From assembly GCA_034509925.1 (NCBI GenBank), contig CM067534.1, positions 5,833,501 through 5,897,500 of the forward strand: DNA of 64,000 nt, read 5' to 3'. The notes under the pieces are model-generated. The model ran no database searches, had not been told where the DNA came from, and saw only the letters and a list, made by a program, of their open reading frames with translations. The DNA comes from Hirudinaria manillensis (taxonomy: Eukaryota > Annelida > Clitellata > Hirudinida > Hirudinidae). A program made the translations under genes and the position numbers. The stretch's first letter is position 1; each line of letters starts with the position of its first letter. Below are positions 47,324-59,300 of the stretch, one piece after another.

Positions 47324-50300
47324 TTAAACGTTAAGAAGGGCCGGGCAGATTCGTTTGTGTTTTTGAAGTTGGTGTCTCCATTTGAAGCTTTCTCCGCAGT
47401 CCTTGCAATGTCCGAGCATCTTATGGAAATGGATGGCCTTGACGTGCTCCCTCAGAACCCTTTCCGAAGAATAGATGGTCGAACACAGGCTGCACTGCCA
47501 CTTATTTAACTGAAAACCGACTGCCACAAACTCTCCGTTTTCTTGAACCTATCAAAATGAAGCATCTTCATTCGGCGTTCATTTTTGACGCCAGAGTAGT
47601 CAACGTTAACCTTAAAACGGAGACGTGATAAATTCGATCCGATTACGGTTCTTTATTTTGCTAAATACAAAAAACATTTTCTCCAAAAAAGCAGGACATT
47701 GACATGCAGTCTCTCAACATTTCAAACATTCCCAGCTACAAATGCATTCAGAAGCACAATGACAGAAGGATGCATTTGGATTTCATTTCTTTGCCCTTCC
47801 GTAAGATGCAGAAAAATGTTTTTGTGTCTTGAAGCCTCGAAGAATGATTTTATTGACAAAGAATCAGGCATTGGAATCAAGTAATTCAGATTCAGAATCG
47901 ACCGTGACGAGAAATCTGCATTAATTTGGACCCTGTTTTTAATCCGGTGCTTTGTTGCCATAGGAATCAAGTTCACAATTTCATCTCAAGGAATTGAAGA
48001 CACAAGTTTTAGTGGAACAAAAAATCTAGTTTCATTAATCAGAAATATTCTAGCAAAAATAAAGCAAATAGTATACAGTCTACAGTCTATAATATCCAAT
48101 ATAAAACCAAATGATACTTAAAAATTTAAACAAATTTACAAACAAGACTCAAAGCCACTCAATAATATCATTGTCGAACCGAACAATTCAGGGGTCCCAA
48201 AATTGCTTGTTTCTGGCCTGCCGAGGTGGTTTGCATTGTCATTTGCATTCGTTAGCAACACTCTCGGAACACTGCAACTTTTAAAAATAGCTTGCATAAC
48301 AAAAGATTAACAAACAAAGATAACTTAATACATTGCTTACTAATACACTACATCCTCACTTCAAAACTGAATGCTTGCAATGTACACAGTCAACTGGAGC
48401 TTAAATGCTCCTCAGAAAGAAAAAAGAAGAGAAGGAATGCTATTGAAAGACACACAGCTATCAAACATCTGGTTTAGAAACTGTTGTAACTACTACATGA
48501 ATCATCAATGCTCAGTGTTTTCTAATTGTTAGCTTGAGCATTGAGACCCCTGGATTAAATCGGTAAAAGTAAAATATACAACTTTATCCAGAATCAATGT
48601 TTATTTACAGAACAAAACCATTAAAAGTTGATGCCATCCTTAAAAAATAATTTGATTTGCTCGAGGAAAAACAAGTAATCCAACCAACAATTAGATTTTG
48701 TTTAGTTCCAATAGCTGAATGGCTGAAAAATCAAACAAGCAACGTGGAAATTTGGATCCTTTTCAGTTTCTTCATCACATCGTCACGGTTCCCCAAAAGT
48801 TCCATACATTCAAAGGCTGTCAACTGCAAGTGAGGGCTTAAGAACGATTTCTTTCGAATTTTGAGTGCTTCTGTCTCTCTCTCTCTCTCTCTCTCTATCT
48901 CGAGATCACTTACGAAAACAATTTCACGGAACTAGTTATCGACGATGCTGGTCTGGTCAAGAGGGTTGTTGACTGTAAACGGGCAGAACATCTGTCGATG
49001 CTTCCTCAGGCCGGACCTCCACTTGAAGGCTTCACCACAGAATTTACAGGGAAACATCTTCATTTGAAAGTGTACGGCCTTAATATGCTCCCGCAACGAC
49101 TGAGAGGCCGTAAAAGTTAGACAGCAATAACTGCACCTCAAACCGATGTCACCAGTAAGGCCAGCCAAGTCCTAGACGAAGAAGGAACTGTCACCTCGTG
49201 CATTCTCATTGCGAACAGTCGCTCACTCCTTCATTCGTTCAATCAATCAATCAATCAATCAATCGATAAATACGTACGACAAAACTTATATAATAATTAT
49301 GTGGGATAATTATGTGTGATTAAGAAAGGAAGTTGATTCATCATAATAATACTAAATGTCAAACTGTTGATAAGGACTTATGAACTTGATATAATATGGC
49401 TATGTTTAAAATGAAGTTTGATTCCTTTATTTAAAACAATGTTATTCAGATGATTGAGTTTAAAAAAATTAAAATAATAAAGTAATGAGATAAATTTATA
49501 TGACCAAGTTTATATGATGACATCCAAAAAAAATTGCCAATCAGTAACAGAATTGACGGATATAACGTCAATTGATAAAACTGCAACAATGGAAACGTAA
49601 TACTAAACCTGATCCTGTAGAACCGTCGACGAGTGCCTGGGTCTGCCGATTTTTGAAGTCGATGATCTCCAGTTGGTCTTATTAGCGATCGATTTTTCCC
49701 TCACTCTGGGCTTCCTGTGAGCAGCTGCCTGATAAAAATATGCATTTGAAGAACTTAGGACGTTGTGTTCTATGCCGTTGTACGTGGAATCGGTATTCAT
49801 GTCGGACCATCCCTGGTTATCGACATTTTCATCGATGGTTTCAGACTTTACAAAATAACAATCATCTGCGTTGTTGCCATCTTCTGTTGCGAGATTGGCT
49901 TGTTCTTCGTCATCATCATCATTATTATTATTATTATTTGGTCTGTCATAAGTGTGGCCTTCAAGCTCTCCATATTTTATTTTGTGACTCGAAGTTTGAT
50001 CATCACTGCTGTTGTAAGTACTGGAGTTTAGACCAACAAAATTACCATGATCGTAATAGCTGTTGGAGTCGAAATTTGGTCCGTCCGAAGTATGCGCAAT
50101 GTCTTCACAGCTCGTTTCTTTTTTAATAGTTTTAGTCCGAGTCTTGACACTTCTCGAAGTATTTTCGGATGGTTCTGACTGGACGTTCACACATCCACTC
50201 ACGGAGTTATCGATTGTTTCGTTAATGTTTACCAGAACGACATCTCTGTCATCAAGCGTGATGGCAATCAAAGCTTCAATACAAAACTTGTTATCAAACT

Positions 50301-50379
50301 GCATGCCATTACGACACAGCAGAGTGATTGCGTCCACCAGCAACTGTTTTATTCTCACTTTCTCCTCGAACCTGCTCAT
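47324..50379 (-). CDS. C2H2/C2HC zinc-finger protein with two alternative terminal exons
   Basis: A shared first coding exon (50379-49609, 257 codons, phase 0 end, donor CAG|gtttag) can join either of two terminal exons, both starting in phase 0 and both ending in a stop. Exon A is 49171-48932 (79 aa), exon B 47548-47324 (74 aa). Each encodes two fingers of the same design: C-x2-C...REH(I/V)KA(V/I)HF, then C-x2-C-GE(A/S)FKWR...L.KH...C, the second with Cys as last ligand. The shared exon starts with about 55 residues that look like a small folded domain (EEKVRIKQLLVDAITLLC...), followed by a long acidic, Asn/Asp/Ser-rich low-complexity region and a basic end (HRKPRVREK). The layout recalls insect lola or mod(mdg4) loci, where one N-terminus is spliced to different fingers. 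Likely a nuclear DNA-binding regulator. I do not recognise the N-terminal domain; a further 5' exon is possible. Confidence 0.75.
48873..48896. repeat. (CT)n microsatellite
   Basis: About 12 CT units just downstream, in gene sense, of the stop of zinc-finger exon A. Confidence 0.9.
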
Positions 50380-50790
50380 CCCGACGATCTTTTTTGGAAA
50401 ACAAAAAATAGTGATGTACGGGTCAATACTCTTCGCAATTAATTTATGTACCTGCGGGATTAATACATTTGTCTGTTAACATCCTTAACCTAGCAAACTA
50501 ATTAGAATTAATTTAACATTGGCTGGAGTAGCAAGTTGGATAAGATTGGATTTAACATTAAAATGCATGTAGTTTTAGTATTGCGAACGAATCGGAAAAT
50601 TTTCCATATAAAATAGTGAATTGGTAGTTGCAACATTTTATATTCAATCTTGACCGCTTTCAGCAAATTGGTTATATAACGGTTATATATTTTATAAAAT
50701 GTACTTTTGTAAAAAAAAATTAAGATGTAACATAATGTTCAACTTTACTTTATTTAAGTAATATATAGTACGATTGAGACATTCTATATA
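50380..50790. other. Region upstream of the zinc-finger gene
   Basis: About 410 bp, very AT-rich. Likely 5' UTR or promoter of the minus-strand zinc-finger gene and 3' end of the small gene at 50791-51158. Nothing else supported. Confidence 0.45.
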
Positions 50791-51158
50791 TCAATGCTTT
50801 GCTGCGAAATTGGGTTCTAAACATTGACCAACAACATCTTGAGGCGTTTGCTGATCAGACCTAATGACCTCTGTCAGAACTAAATCGCTCTGTAATTTGT
50901 TTGGGACTTGGTTTCGGACCAGATATGCTGGACAGCAATGTGCACTTCTCAGGACGAGCTCCATCTCTTGTAACAGAGACATAAGAAATTCAAAAAAGAA
51001 AATTGTTAGATCACGACTTTAACGCGATAATTTTTTAGGGATTTAGCTATTATGTATGACTTACGACACGTTCACATACTGTTACATAATTTGATATACG
51101 CTGCAATAATTCCTTGGCTATTGGAGATGGTCTTGAGAAAAGCTGATATATTCATCAT
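50791..51158 (-). CDS. Possible small two-exon gene, 84 aa, unidentified
   Basis: Exon 1, 51158-51080, ends AACA|gtatgt; exon 2, 50966-50791, follows the acceptor ttacaag. The join is in frame and gives 84 aa with no signal peptide. The second exon has protein-like composition (MELVLRSAHCC, LVLTEVIRSDQQTPQDVV). LCNKMELVLRSAH loosely resembles the LCDQLELCLRLAH helix of Mediator subunit MED29, but the rest does not match, so I make no assignment. It lies head to head with MTIF2. It could also be the 3' part of a longer gene, or chance. Confidence 0.33.
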
Positions 51159-51306
51159 CACAGTTCCTCCGAGGCTTTACATTTGTTACACGAAGAATGT
51201 GTTACATGTGCATTAACATTTGTTACATGAAGAATGTGTTACATGTGCATTAAATGATTTGTTACAAACATTAAATATATCTAATTAATAGGCAATTTTT
51301 TTTTAG

Positions 51307-54300
51307 ATAAAACCTGTTTCAGTCAATGTTAAGAGCTCCAAGCCAAAGCTGGAAGTGGTTGAAATTAGGAAAATTATGACAGTTTCAGAACTAGCCTCCA
51401 TTCTGGACAGAACAAATGGTTCATTCTTTTAAATTAAGACAATTAGTAATCATTGCATTTCATTGCCAGCTTTCTTTCTTTCATTTCATCCTTTGTATTG
51501 TATAAAATGTATCATTTATGCAAGGATGGATTGTTGATGTGAATTTATCATTAATATGCCTTGATAATCTTTGCTTAAGATATGCTTAAGATTAAGATAT
51601 GTATTCAATTGGTCTACATAGAGTTTATTATTATTATTCTTTACTTCTCAGATCAAATATATGAGGCACTTGGAGTTGCAGGTGTTGCAGATAAATTTAA
51701 ATGGAGTCCATCATCAGGTACGTGACGTGCAATTATTAATTTATTAAATAATAATTATATTAATTAATCATTTAGGATTAATTATGCCATTAAACGTAAT
51801 ATTGGAATCGTTTTAGCGATCGACGACACAGAATTAATAAAAAGAATCGTCAAGATTTGTGGACGTAGATTCAAATTGGAAGACAAAAAGGGAGGCGATG
51901 ATGGCTTGAAAAAGGAAAAGGAAGTTATTCTCAAGTAAGATTCGAGTTTCAACAGGTTTTCTCTGCTAGTGATTGACAGGAATGACAAAGAAAATGCTTT
52001 TAGCAAACAATCGAACCTGCAATTCATTTGAATTCGTTCAGCAATTATTTAAAATGCCTTTTTTATCCCATGTCCTGGGATGTTAAGGCACTATAATGCA
52101 CTGTAACACACTGAGAGACAATCAAATAAAATAAAAATGAAATAATAACGTGAATAAAAAACAAAAACGATTTAAGAAATTAAGAAACGAAACGATTAAG
52201 AATATGGAGTTAGAGTTAATTAATAATTATAATAAATTGATTAAATACCTTTTTTAAAAACGAAATGAAAAGAAAGTACTCTGAAATCGTGAATATCATG
52301 AACTTAAGGCGACGCCTTCCCAACCCCGCCAACATGGTCCCCCGTCCTCCCGTGGTGACCATCATGGGGCACGTCGACCACGGCAAGACGACTCTCCTCG
52401 ACTCGCTGAGGAATTCCAACGTCGTGGCTCAGGAATTCGGAGGAATCACGCAGCACATTGGCGCGTTCTCCGGTAGGTTATGAAATGCCGGCCATTTTTT
52501 AAACCCATTCTAAAATGCAATCGTTTTATCAGTTATATTTTAAAATAATAAATAATAATAATAAAAGTTGTTTTTATTTTTAAGTTAATTGGTAATGGTT
52601 AAAGTATAATTCGATTGATAATGGTTAAAGTATAATTGACTTCTTTAATGCCATCTTTTAAACGAGCGACGGTGATTTTAAATCAGTGAAGTTCAAAAAC
52701 GGAGAATCCGTGACATTCCTCGACACGCCCGGCCATGCCGCCTTCTCGTCCATGAGGGCCAGAGGTGCCAACGTCACCGACATCGTCGTGCTGGTCGTTG
52801 CCGCCGACGACGGGGTCATGAAGCAGACGATTGAATCGTTGAAATTTGCACGGGAAGCAGGAGGTTTGTGGGACGTTTCCTTGAAAATTCTTCGCTTTAT
52901 GATATGTCCCTTTATTTATATATATGTATTTTTTAAATATAGTAAATCTATATTAATAATAATATGTCATTCATATAGCGCCATGCGCATGAGCTACAGG
53001 GCCGCTGATTATATATATATATATAAATGTCTACTTAGTAACTATTTAGTGCTTCATCTTTTCAGTTCCAATCATCGTCGCCATAAACAAAGTCGACAAA
53101 CAAAACACGGACATCGTGAGTGAATGTTTATTTTCAATGCAACATTTTACCAGACTCATGGTACGGTGCATTTGTTTTCTAAGGAGAGGACTAAACAGGA
53201 ATTGCTCCAACATGGAATTCAAATCGAGGAGTTGGGCGGAGAAGTCCAGGCCGTGTGCATTTCGGCTTTGAAGGTTGTCGGGACGCGTCCGTTTATTTTC
53301 TGGAGACTTCTTTTCCTTCCTCGCAATTATTAACGAAGTCTCGTTAAATTATCGTTATTATTATATTATTAATATTATATTATTACTATTATTAATTAGA
53401 AGATGAAGGGTTGTGTTGCTATTATGAGAAAACTCAATGCTTTACTTTGTGCATTATGTCCTGTTATGCAGGGTTTGAATCTTGACAAATTACTCGAGTG
53501 CATATTGGCTCAAGCAGAAATAATGGAATTGAAGTCGGATCCGACTTGCCACGTCGAAGCAGTTTGCATCGAATCGAGGACCGACTTGGGGAGAGGGTAA
53601 GATTATTTCTGCAGTAAATAAATAATATTAATAATAATTATATATAATAATAAACGTACCACACAAATAAAACGAGGAATGAATTTTTAATTATGTAATT
53701 GTTAATTAATTAATTAATTAATTACAAGGAAAATGGCTACAACCTTAATACAGCACGGAACTTTGAAACGTGGTCAAATTTTAGTGGCTAATGGAGCATG
53801 GGCCAAGGTTCGGATTTTAAAATTTTTATCAAATCCGACTTTCCACTGCCATTTAAAATAATAAATAAATGTCAAATTAATTTTCCCCATCGATCATAAA
53901 TGCCTTATCCAGGTGAGGGGCCTATTCAACGACCAGGGGCAGCCGGTCGAGTCCGCGGGTCCCGGGACTCCGGTGGAGGTGATCGGATGGAGGACCCTGC
54001 CGAATGCAGGCGACAGAGCGATCGAAGTGAACTCAGAGGTGAGTTTGGGCGCAAGCAAACGAGCGACGAACATGCAAATTCTAATGTTTAATTCGCAATT
54101 TTAATGTCAGCAAGATGCGAAAAGATTGATCGAGGATTTTGAGAGCAGAGAACGCGACCAGAGAATTGAGTCCGACGAGGAAGTCATCAAAAAGAAGATG
54201 GACGAAGACAGAAAAGTCTACCGGGAACTGAGGAAAAACAAACTGGAACTCGGGTACAGGAGGGGTTCCAGTTTTGGGAAAACCGTGAAATCGGAGCCAG

Positions 54301-56040
54301 AAGATCCGACTCCAAAATTGAACGTCATCCTCAAAGGTTTTTTAAACTTCTGAATTTAATTTGCTTTTATTTTCACGAGGAAATAACGAAATAATCTTCA
54401 TTAGGCTATTAAAAAGACGGTCAATGATATAATCGTTTAATAATGCAAAGAAAGTTTATTATCATTTGATTATTACTGATTATTATTATTATTATTGAAT
54501 AAGAAATGAAATAATTTCGAAATGAATTCCTAAAAATGCTTCATCGACTTGGATACAGGCGACGTGGACGGATCAGTGGAGGCCATACTGGACATCATCG
54601 ACACCTACAAGTCCGACAAATGTCGTCTCAACGTCATCAGTTACGAAGTCGGACCCGTGACCGAGAACGACGTCGAAGTGGCAAAACTTTTCAATGGCAA
54701 GTCGTTTAGATGTCGATGTATACGATAACGATATACAATACAATAACAAGTATTGAGATGTTGCAATGCACCAATTAATGATAATGTTATTGATAATGCT
54801 TCCTCTGAGGTATCATCCAATGTTGCAATGCACCAGTTAATGATAATGTTGTTTCCAATGCAATCTCTAAGGCGTCATCTACGCTTTCAATACCAAGACT
54901 CTCAACGACTCGAGCGTACTCGCCAAGAGTTACGGCGTCGAAATCCTGGACTTCAACGTCATTTACAAGTTGGTTTCCAATCTCATAGAAAAGTTGAACG
55001 ACAAGTTGCCCGAACTGCAAGTCGACGAAGTATTGGGTACGTGGTCTTTACTACGTTTCCAAAATAGTAACTCCGCGACGCATCTTTGAGAATATTGAAT
55101 ATTAATTAATTAATAATTAACTAATAAATTAGTATGAATATTAACTAATAATTAATAAATTAGCACTCATGAATGCATAAAAATAATAATGCTTGTGCAT
55201 ATGAATGGCAATTAAGGTTAGTTAATCTAATCCTAAGTGATTCCAAGCGATTGCATTCCTACTATCGACAGGTGAAGCCAAAGTCCTCGCCAATTTCGTG
55301 GTGAACGAAGGAAAGAAAAAGATCAACGTTGCAGGTTGCAGGTGTACGAAAGGACAGCTGAACAAGAAGAAGCCGTTCAAGCTGGTCAGGGATGGTGAAG
55401 TGTTACTAGAAGGTAGTTAATGAATAATTAAATAATTAATGTTACCAGAAGGTAGTTAATGAATAATTAATTAATTAATGTTACTAGAAGGTAGTTAATG
55501 AATAATTGATTAACTAATGTTACCAAAAGGTAGTTAATGAATAATTAATTAATGTTACTAGAAGGTAGTTAATGGATAATTAATTAACTAATGTTACTAG
55601 AAGGTAGATAATGAATAATTGATTAATTAATGTTGTTAAAATGTAGCTTATTAATTAGTTGATTGAGTGTTACTAGAAGGCAGTTAATTAATGATAATTT
55701 ATTCTTAAATTAAATTGTAACATTCAATTTGGATCTTTTAATTAAAATTTGGTCTGACGCAGTTACACCATTAACTTCTACTTCATGAAGTTACTGCTTT
55801 ATTATGATTATATATTATGATTGCATATTATGATTGCATAACATTACCACATATTTTATCACAGGTGATCTCATGTCCCTGAAGCATTTCAAGAACGAGG
55901 TTGCTATGATAAAAAACGACACCGAATGCGGTCTCAGTTTCAGCGATCAGACCTTCGCTCCGAAAGCCGGCGACCAAATCGTCTGCTTTGAAAAAGTTGG
56001 CAGGAAGCAGAAAATCGATTGGAATCTCGACTTTATTTAA
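51307..56040 (+). CDS. MTIF2: Mitochondrial translation initiation factor IF-2 (first exon not found)
   Basis: Translational GTPase that brings formyl-Met-tRNA to the mitochondrial ribosome. Exons: 51307-51418, 51652-51717, 51817-51934, 52273-52472, 52687-52863, 53066-53115, 53184-53273, 53472-53596, 53729-53807, 53913-54038, 54111-54336, 54559-54696, 54872-55036, 55272-55412, 55865-56040; 1,989 nt, 662 aa, all in frame. GTPase motifs in order: GHVDHGKT (exon 4 as numbered), [21 protein letters not shown]-2 domains II (HGTLKRGQ) and III ([13 protein letters not shown]) and the C-terminal tRNA-binding domain ([18 protein letters not shown]) follow. The start codon and mitochondrial targeting exon must lie upstream, as an in-frame stop precedes 51307; I could not place them in 50.4-51.3 kb. 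The donor after exon 12 is GC (AATG|gcaagt). Human MTIF2 is about 727 aa, so roughly 60-90 residues are missing from this model. Confidence 0.93.
54763..54885. repeat. 62-bp tandem duplication containing the MTIF2 exon 13 splice acceptor
   Basis: Two diverged copies: ttgcaatgcacca starts at 54761 and again at 54823. The real acceptor (ctctaag|GCGTCATC) at 54872 has a counterpart (ctctgag|GTATCATC) at 54810, exactly 62 bases upstream. Using the upstream copy would shift the frame, as 62 is not a multiple of 3. Confidence 0.8.
55400..55695. repeat. 39-bp minisatellite copying the MTIF2 exon 14 splice donor
   Basis: About eight copies of a unit containing ttactagaag|gtagttaatg. The first copy is the true exon end and donor (exon ends 55412); donor-like sites recur at 55451, 55490, 55529, 55564 and 55603, with decayed copies near 55642 and 55679. 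Spacing is 39 except one step of 35. Reading on past the true donor meets TAA within three codons. Confidence 0.92.
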
Positions 56041-56068
56041 GTAAAATATTTACGGTTAATTATTTGAG

Positions 56069-56074
56069 AATAAA
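56069..56074 (+). terminator. MTIF2 polyadenylation signal AATAAA
   Basis: AATAAA begins 29 bases past the MTIF2 stop. MTIF2 and GCC1 converge here with about 350 bp between their stops. Confidence 0.6.
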
Positions 56075-56349
56075 GTTTTATTAAATAGTTGAACAATTTT
56101 AGAATGCATTTACAATTTGAAAACTTTCATTTCAACAACAATTCTCTTCTGGAGCATTTGAAAAGAGAATCGATTGATATCTTCAACAAAAAAAAGTGTT
56201 CCCGTAAGGCATTACATTGAACGACAGTTTAAAGATCCGATGATAAAATGCATCCGTGGCTTTGAATGTCCAACGATGGAATGGAGATCATTCATCGGTG
56301 ATTTGTTCTGCTCGGACAGATTTCTTTATCGATTTTGACGACTCATAGA

Positions 56350-56355
56350 TTTATT
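56350..56355 (-). terminator. GCC1 polyadenylation signal AATAAA
   Basis: TTTATT on plus reads AATAAA on minus, about 38 bases past the GCC1 stop at 56393-56395. Confidence 0.5.
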
Positions 56356-56392
56356 ATTCGACCATCAAACCGATCCGATCGCACCGACTCGA

Positions 56393-59300
56393 TCAAAGTC
56401 TCCAGCCCTTCCTCGTCTGAACCGCTTGCTTCTCGTGAGGACTGAACTGGAGGATCGTCGAGATGGCATTGAACATCCGCTGACTGCTCGAAGTCTCCCT
56501 GCAAAGCATGTATTGGTAGACGACGTTCTTCAGGTATTCCAGGTTTGCCGACTCTCTCCCGACGTCTCGTTCCATTTTCCTCAAGGACTCTTTGAGTGCT
56601 TTCGTCTCCAGATCGTGTTCGTCGTCCTTCAGTACGAGAAGGTACTGCACCTCCCTGGCGGTCGCCTCTGCTGCAATTTTTTGCTTTCTCATCGAGGCCA
56701 GTTCCATCTCCAGTCGAGCTTTCTCCTGCGCGAAGTGGAGCAGGTTGCCCGCTTCCTTTCCGAGCAAGGAAGAGTCGTTCCTCCTGGAGAGGAGGTGTTT
56801 GATGGCACCGTCGGGGCCGCGGTCGATCGCCTCGTTGCCTTCTTCGACAGACGCAGAGCTGGCTCCTATTCCGTTGTCGTCTGGTATCGAGGAGGACCGA
56901 AATGTCGGAGCACCGGAAAAGACGATTTCCGGTTTTGGCGACAACTTTTCGCTTTCGGATCTCTGCCTGGTCAACGGCAAGGAAAAGAACCTCAACTCGG
57001 ATATTTCTTGTTCCTTTTCGGCCAACATGCTGACCGTCCTTTCTCTCTGCTTCCTCATCTCGTTCTCTAGTCCTGCCACCTTCTGCTGCCAGTCGGCATT
57101 CAACTGCACGATTTCCGATTTGTGCTTTTCGGCGAGGCAAGAGATGATCTTGTTGCAGGACTCGTCCTTGTTCCGGAGCTCCGATTCTTTTGCGTGCAGA
57201 TCGTTCTTCACGTGGGAAATCCTCTCCTTCAGCTCTGACAGTTGCTTTTTCAACTGGTTGATTTCCGATTCACTGGAAGAGTCCTGCAAGAATTCTTTCT
57301 TGAAATACGATCAGGATGTAAAAAAAAAAATTCTAAAATTTGTTTTTTTTTACTTTTGACTTATTTTTCAGCACAGACTGGGCCCTCAGTTTGTACCTTC
57401 CAAATTCTTCTTGGACCTGCTCCAATTGCATTCTGCAGTTTTTGTGCAAGTCATCACTGATATTCATCTCTTCTGCGGTGATGAAATTCAAATAAATACA
57501 AAATAATCCAAATAGACAACAACAACAAAATTATTTCCTACCATAAAGAGCTGATAGGTCGTGACCGCCGCTGATCAGTTCTGGTATCACAGTCTTGAAC
57601 TTGGACATAATTTCCGGAGGACTCATTTCCTCCAGGCCGCTGTTCTTCTCTGTCAGAGCAAATAACGTCTTGTTCTCCTGATCCAGCTGTTTTGCAAAAC
57701 AATTCAACCATTACATAAGAGCTGCTACATAAAGTCCTTTCTAAAGTTGACTTTGTTTAACCTGAATGTTCCTCTCTTTTAGCTTTTGAATCATGGATTG
57801 ATCGCTGTGTCTGCTCTTCTCTGCATTCCCCAGCATCTCTGAAAGTTCAAGGATTTTGTCCTCCAAGGCGCAAATCCTTGCTTCGGTCGCCTCAGAAATT
57901 TCGACGATTTTCATCTCGGCCTCCCTGAGTTTCTTACCCTCGACTCCTCTTAATTTGTCTTCTGCTTCCTGTTTTTAATTGTAATCAATAAGCCATTTAA
58001 GACTACACTATTATTATTTTAATAATTAAGTGTATTAATTTATATATATAAATTGACTGTATGTATGTATGTATATATATGTATACATATACAGTCAAGT
58101 CTTACATAGTATTATCTTGCTACTATGCCACTTTTGCTCAATCCTGGCAGGTGGCATAGTAGAGAGACTTGATAGTTAAAGACTTTTCTCAGAGCCGTGT
58201 ACAGAAGTTACAGTAATCAACAGCAATAAACACCTTCGCTTCTGCGATTTGCTTCTCGAGCGTCGCTATCCGTGACACGGGTTGGTTCAGTCTGTCGTGC
58301 GCTTCCTCCAGCTTCTTGTTGGTTGCTTCAAGTTCCTCTCTCAGCGATGCTTCGTTGTTTGTCAAAATGGCAATGTGGGCGGAGGTGGCTCTTTTCTTTT
58401 CTTCCACTTCAATCTTTAAGTCTTCAATCTGGAGGTCGAGTATAAAATTAATAACTTCCATCATTATTTAATTAAAATAATTAAACGTATTATAATTAAA
58501 GAAACATAATATAATTAAATTAATTAAAATAATAATAATTATTATATAATATTAATTAATCATAATAAGCGATCGAACAAAACAAACGACACAATGATAA
58601 CTACTATATTTATGGTCGTTTGAAATCAATTCAAACAAAGTGGAGTGAAAATTCCTTTCTGAAAAACATAAACAAACCTGCGAAAGGAACTGCTCTTTGA
58701 CGATCCTCTCTGAATTGAGAAGAGACTGAAGTTCCCTCATCATGAGGTTGCAGTCGTTCTGCTGTTTGTCGTGTTCCGACTGTTGGCTCCTCAACTTTCC
58801 ACGCCACTGTTTGCATTCATCGTTAAGTAATAATTATAATTAGTAATTAATAATAATAATAAGTTAAATAAAAAATAATTAAAGGCAACACTCACTCTAA
58901 GTTATAATAACTTTGGATGCATTTTAAGTAATAACTTAGCAATCTTAGCTATTACCCTTACCTCCTCGTTTTCAGCCTCTGCCTTGGACAACTTCTGAAC
59001 GAGATTTTCAATCTCAACTTTCTGGTTGTTGAGCTCTGCCTTCACAAAACAAAAACAGAATTTAATTTTTTTTAATTCAATTCGACTCAACTTTGAGGAC
59101 ATCTTTGAACTCACTCGAAACTGTTTTCTCTCAGCCAAACAATTCGCTTCCAGTCTTTCCTTTTGCTGTGTCACTGTCAACAGGGAAGAAACCAACACGT
59201 CGATCTGGGACTTCGTGTCCTGAGAGGTCGCGAACTGTGACCCTTCGACGGGCTGATCTTCCGATTGGCTGATGGCATTCTATTGCAAAAAACATTGAAA

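Noticed and set aside
49740..50479. Plus-strand frames of 88-138 codons opposite the zinc-finger gene
   Set aside because: They run antisense to a coherent exon; poly-Ile/His stretches come from the Asn/Asp trinucleotide repeat.
56343..57359. Plus- and minus-strand frames of 214-265 codons overlapping the last GCC1 exon
   Set aside because: The GCC1 frame matches the golgin family through the GRIP domain; the others are shadows in the same GC-richer exon.
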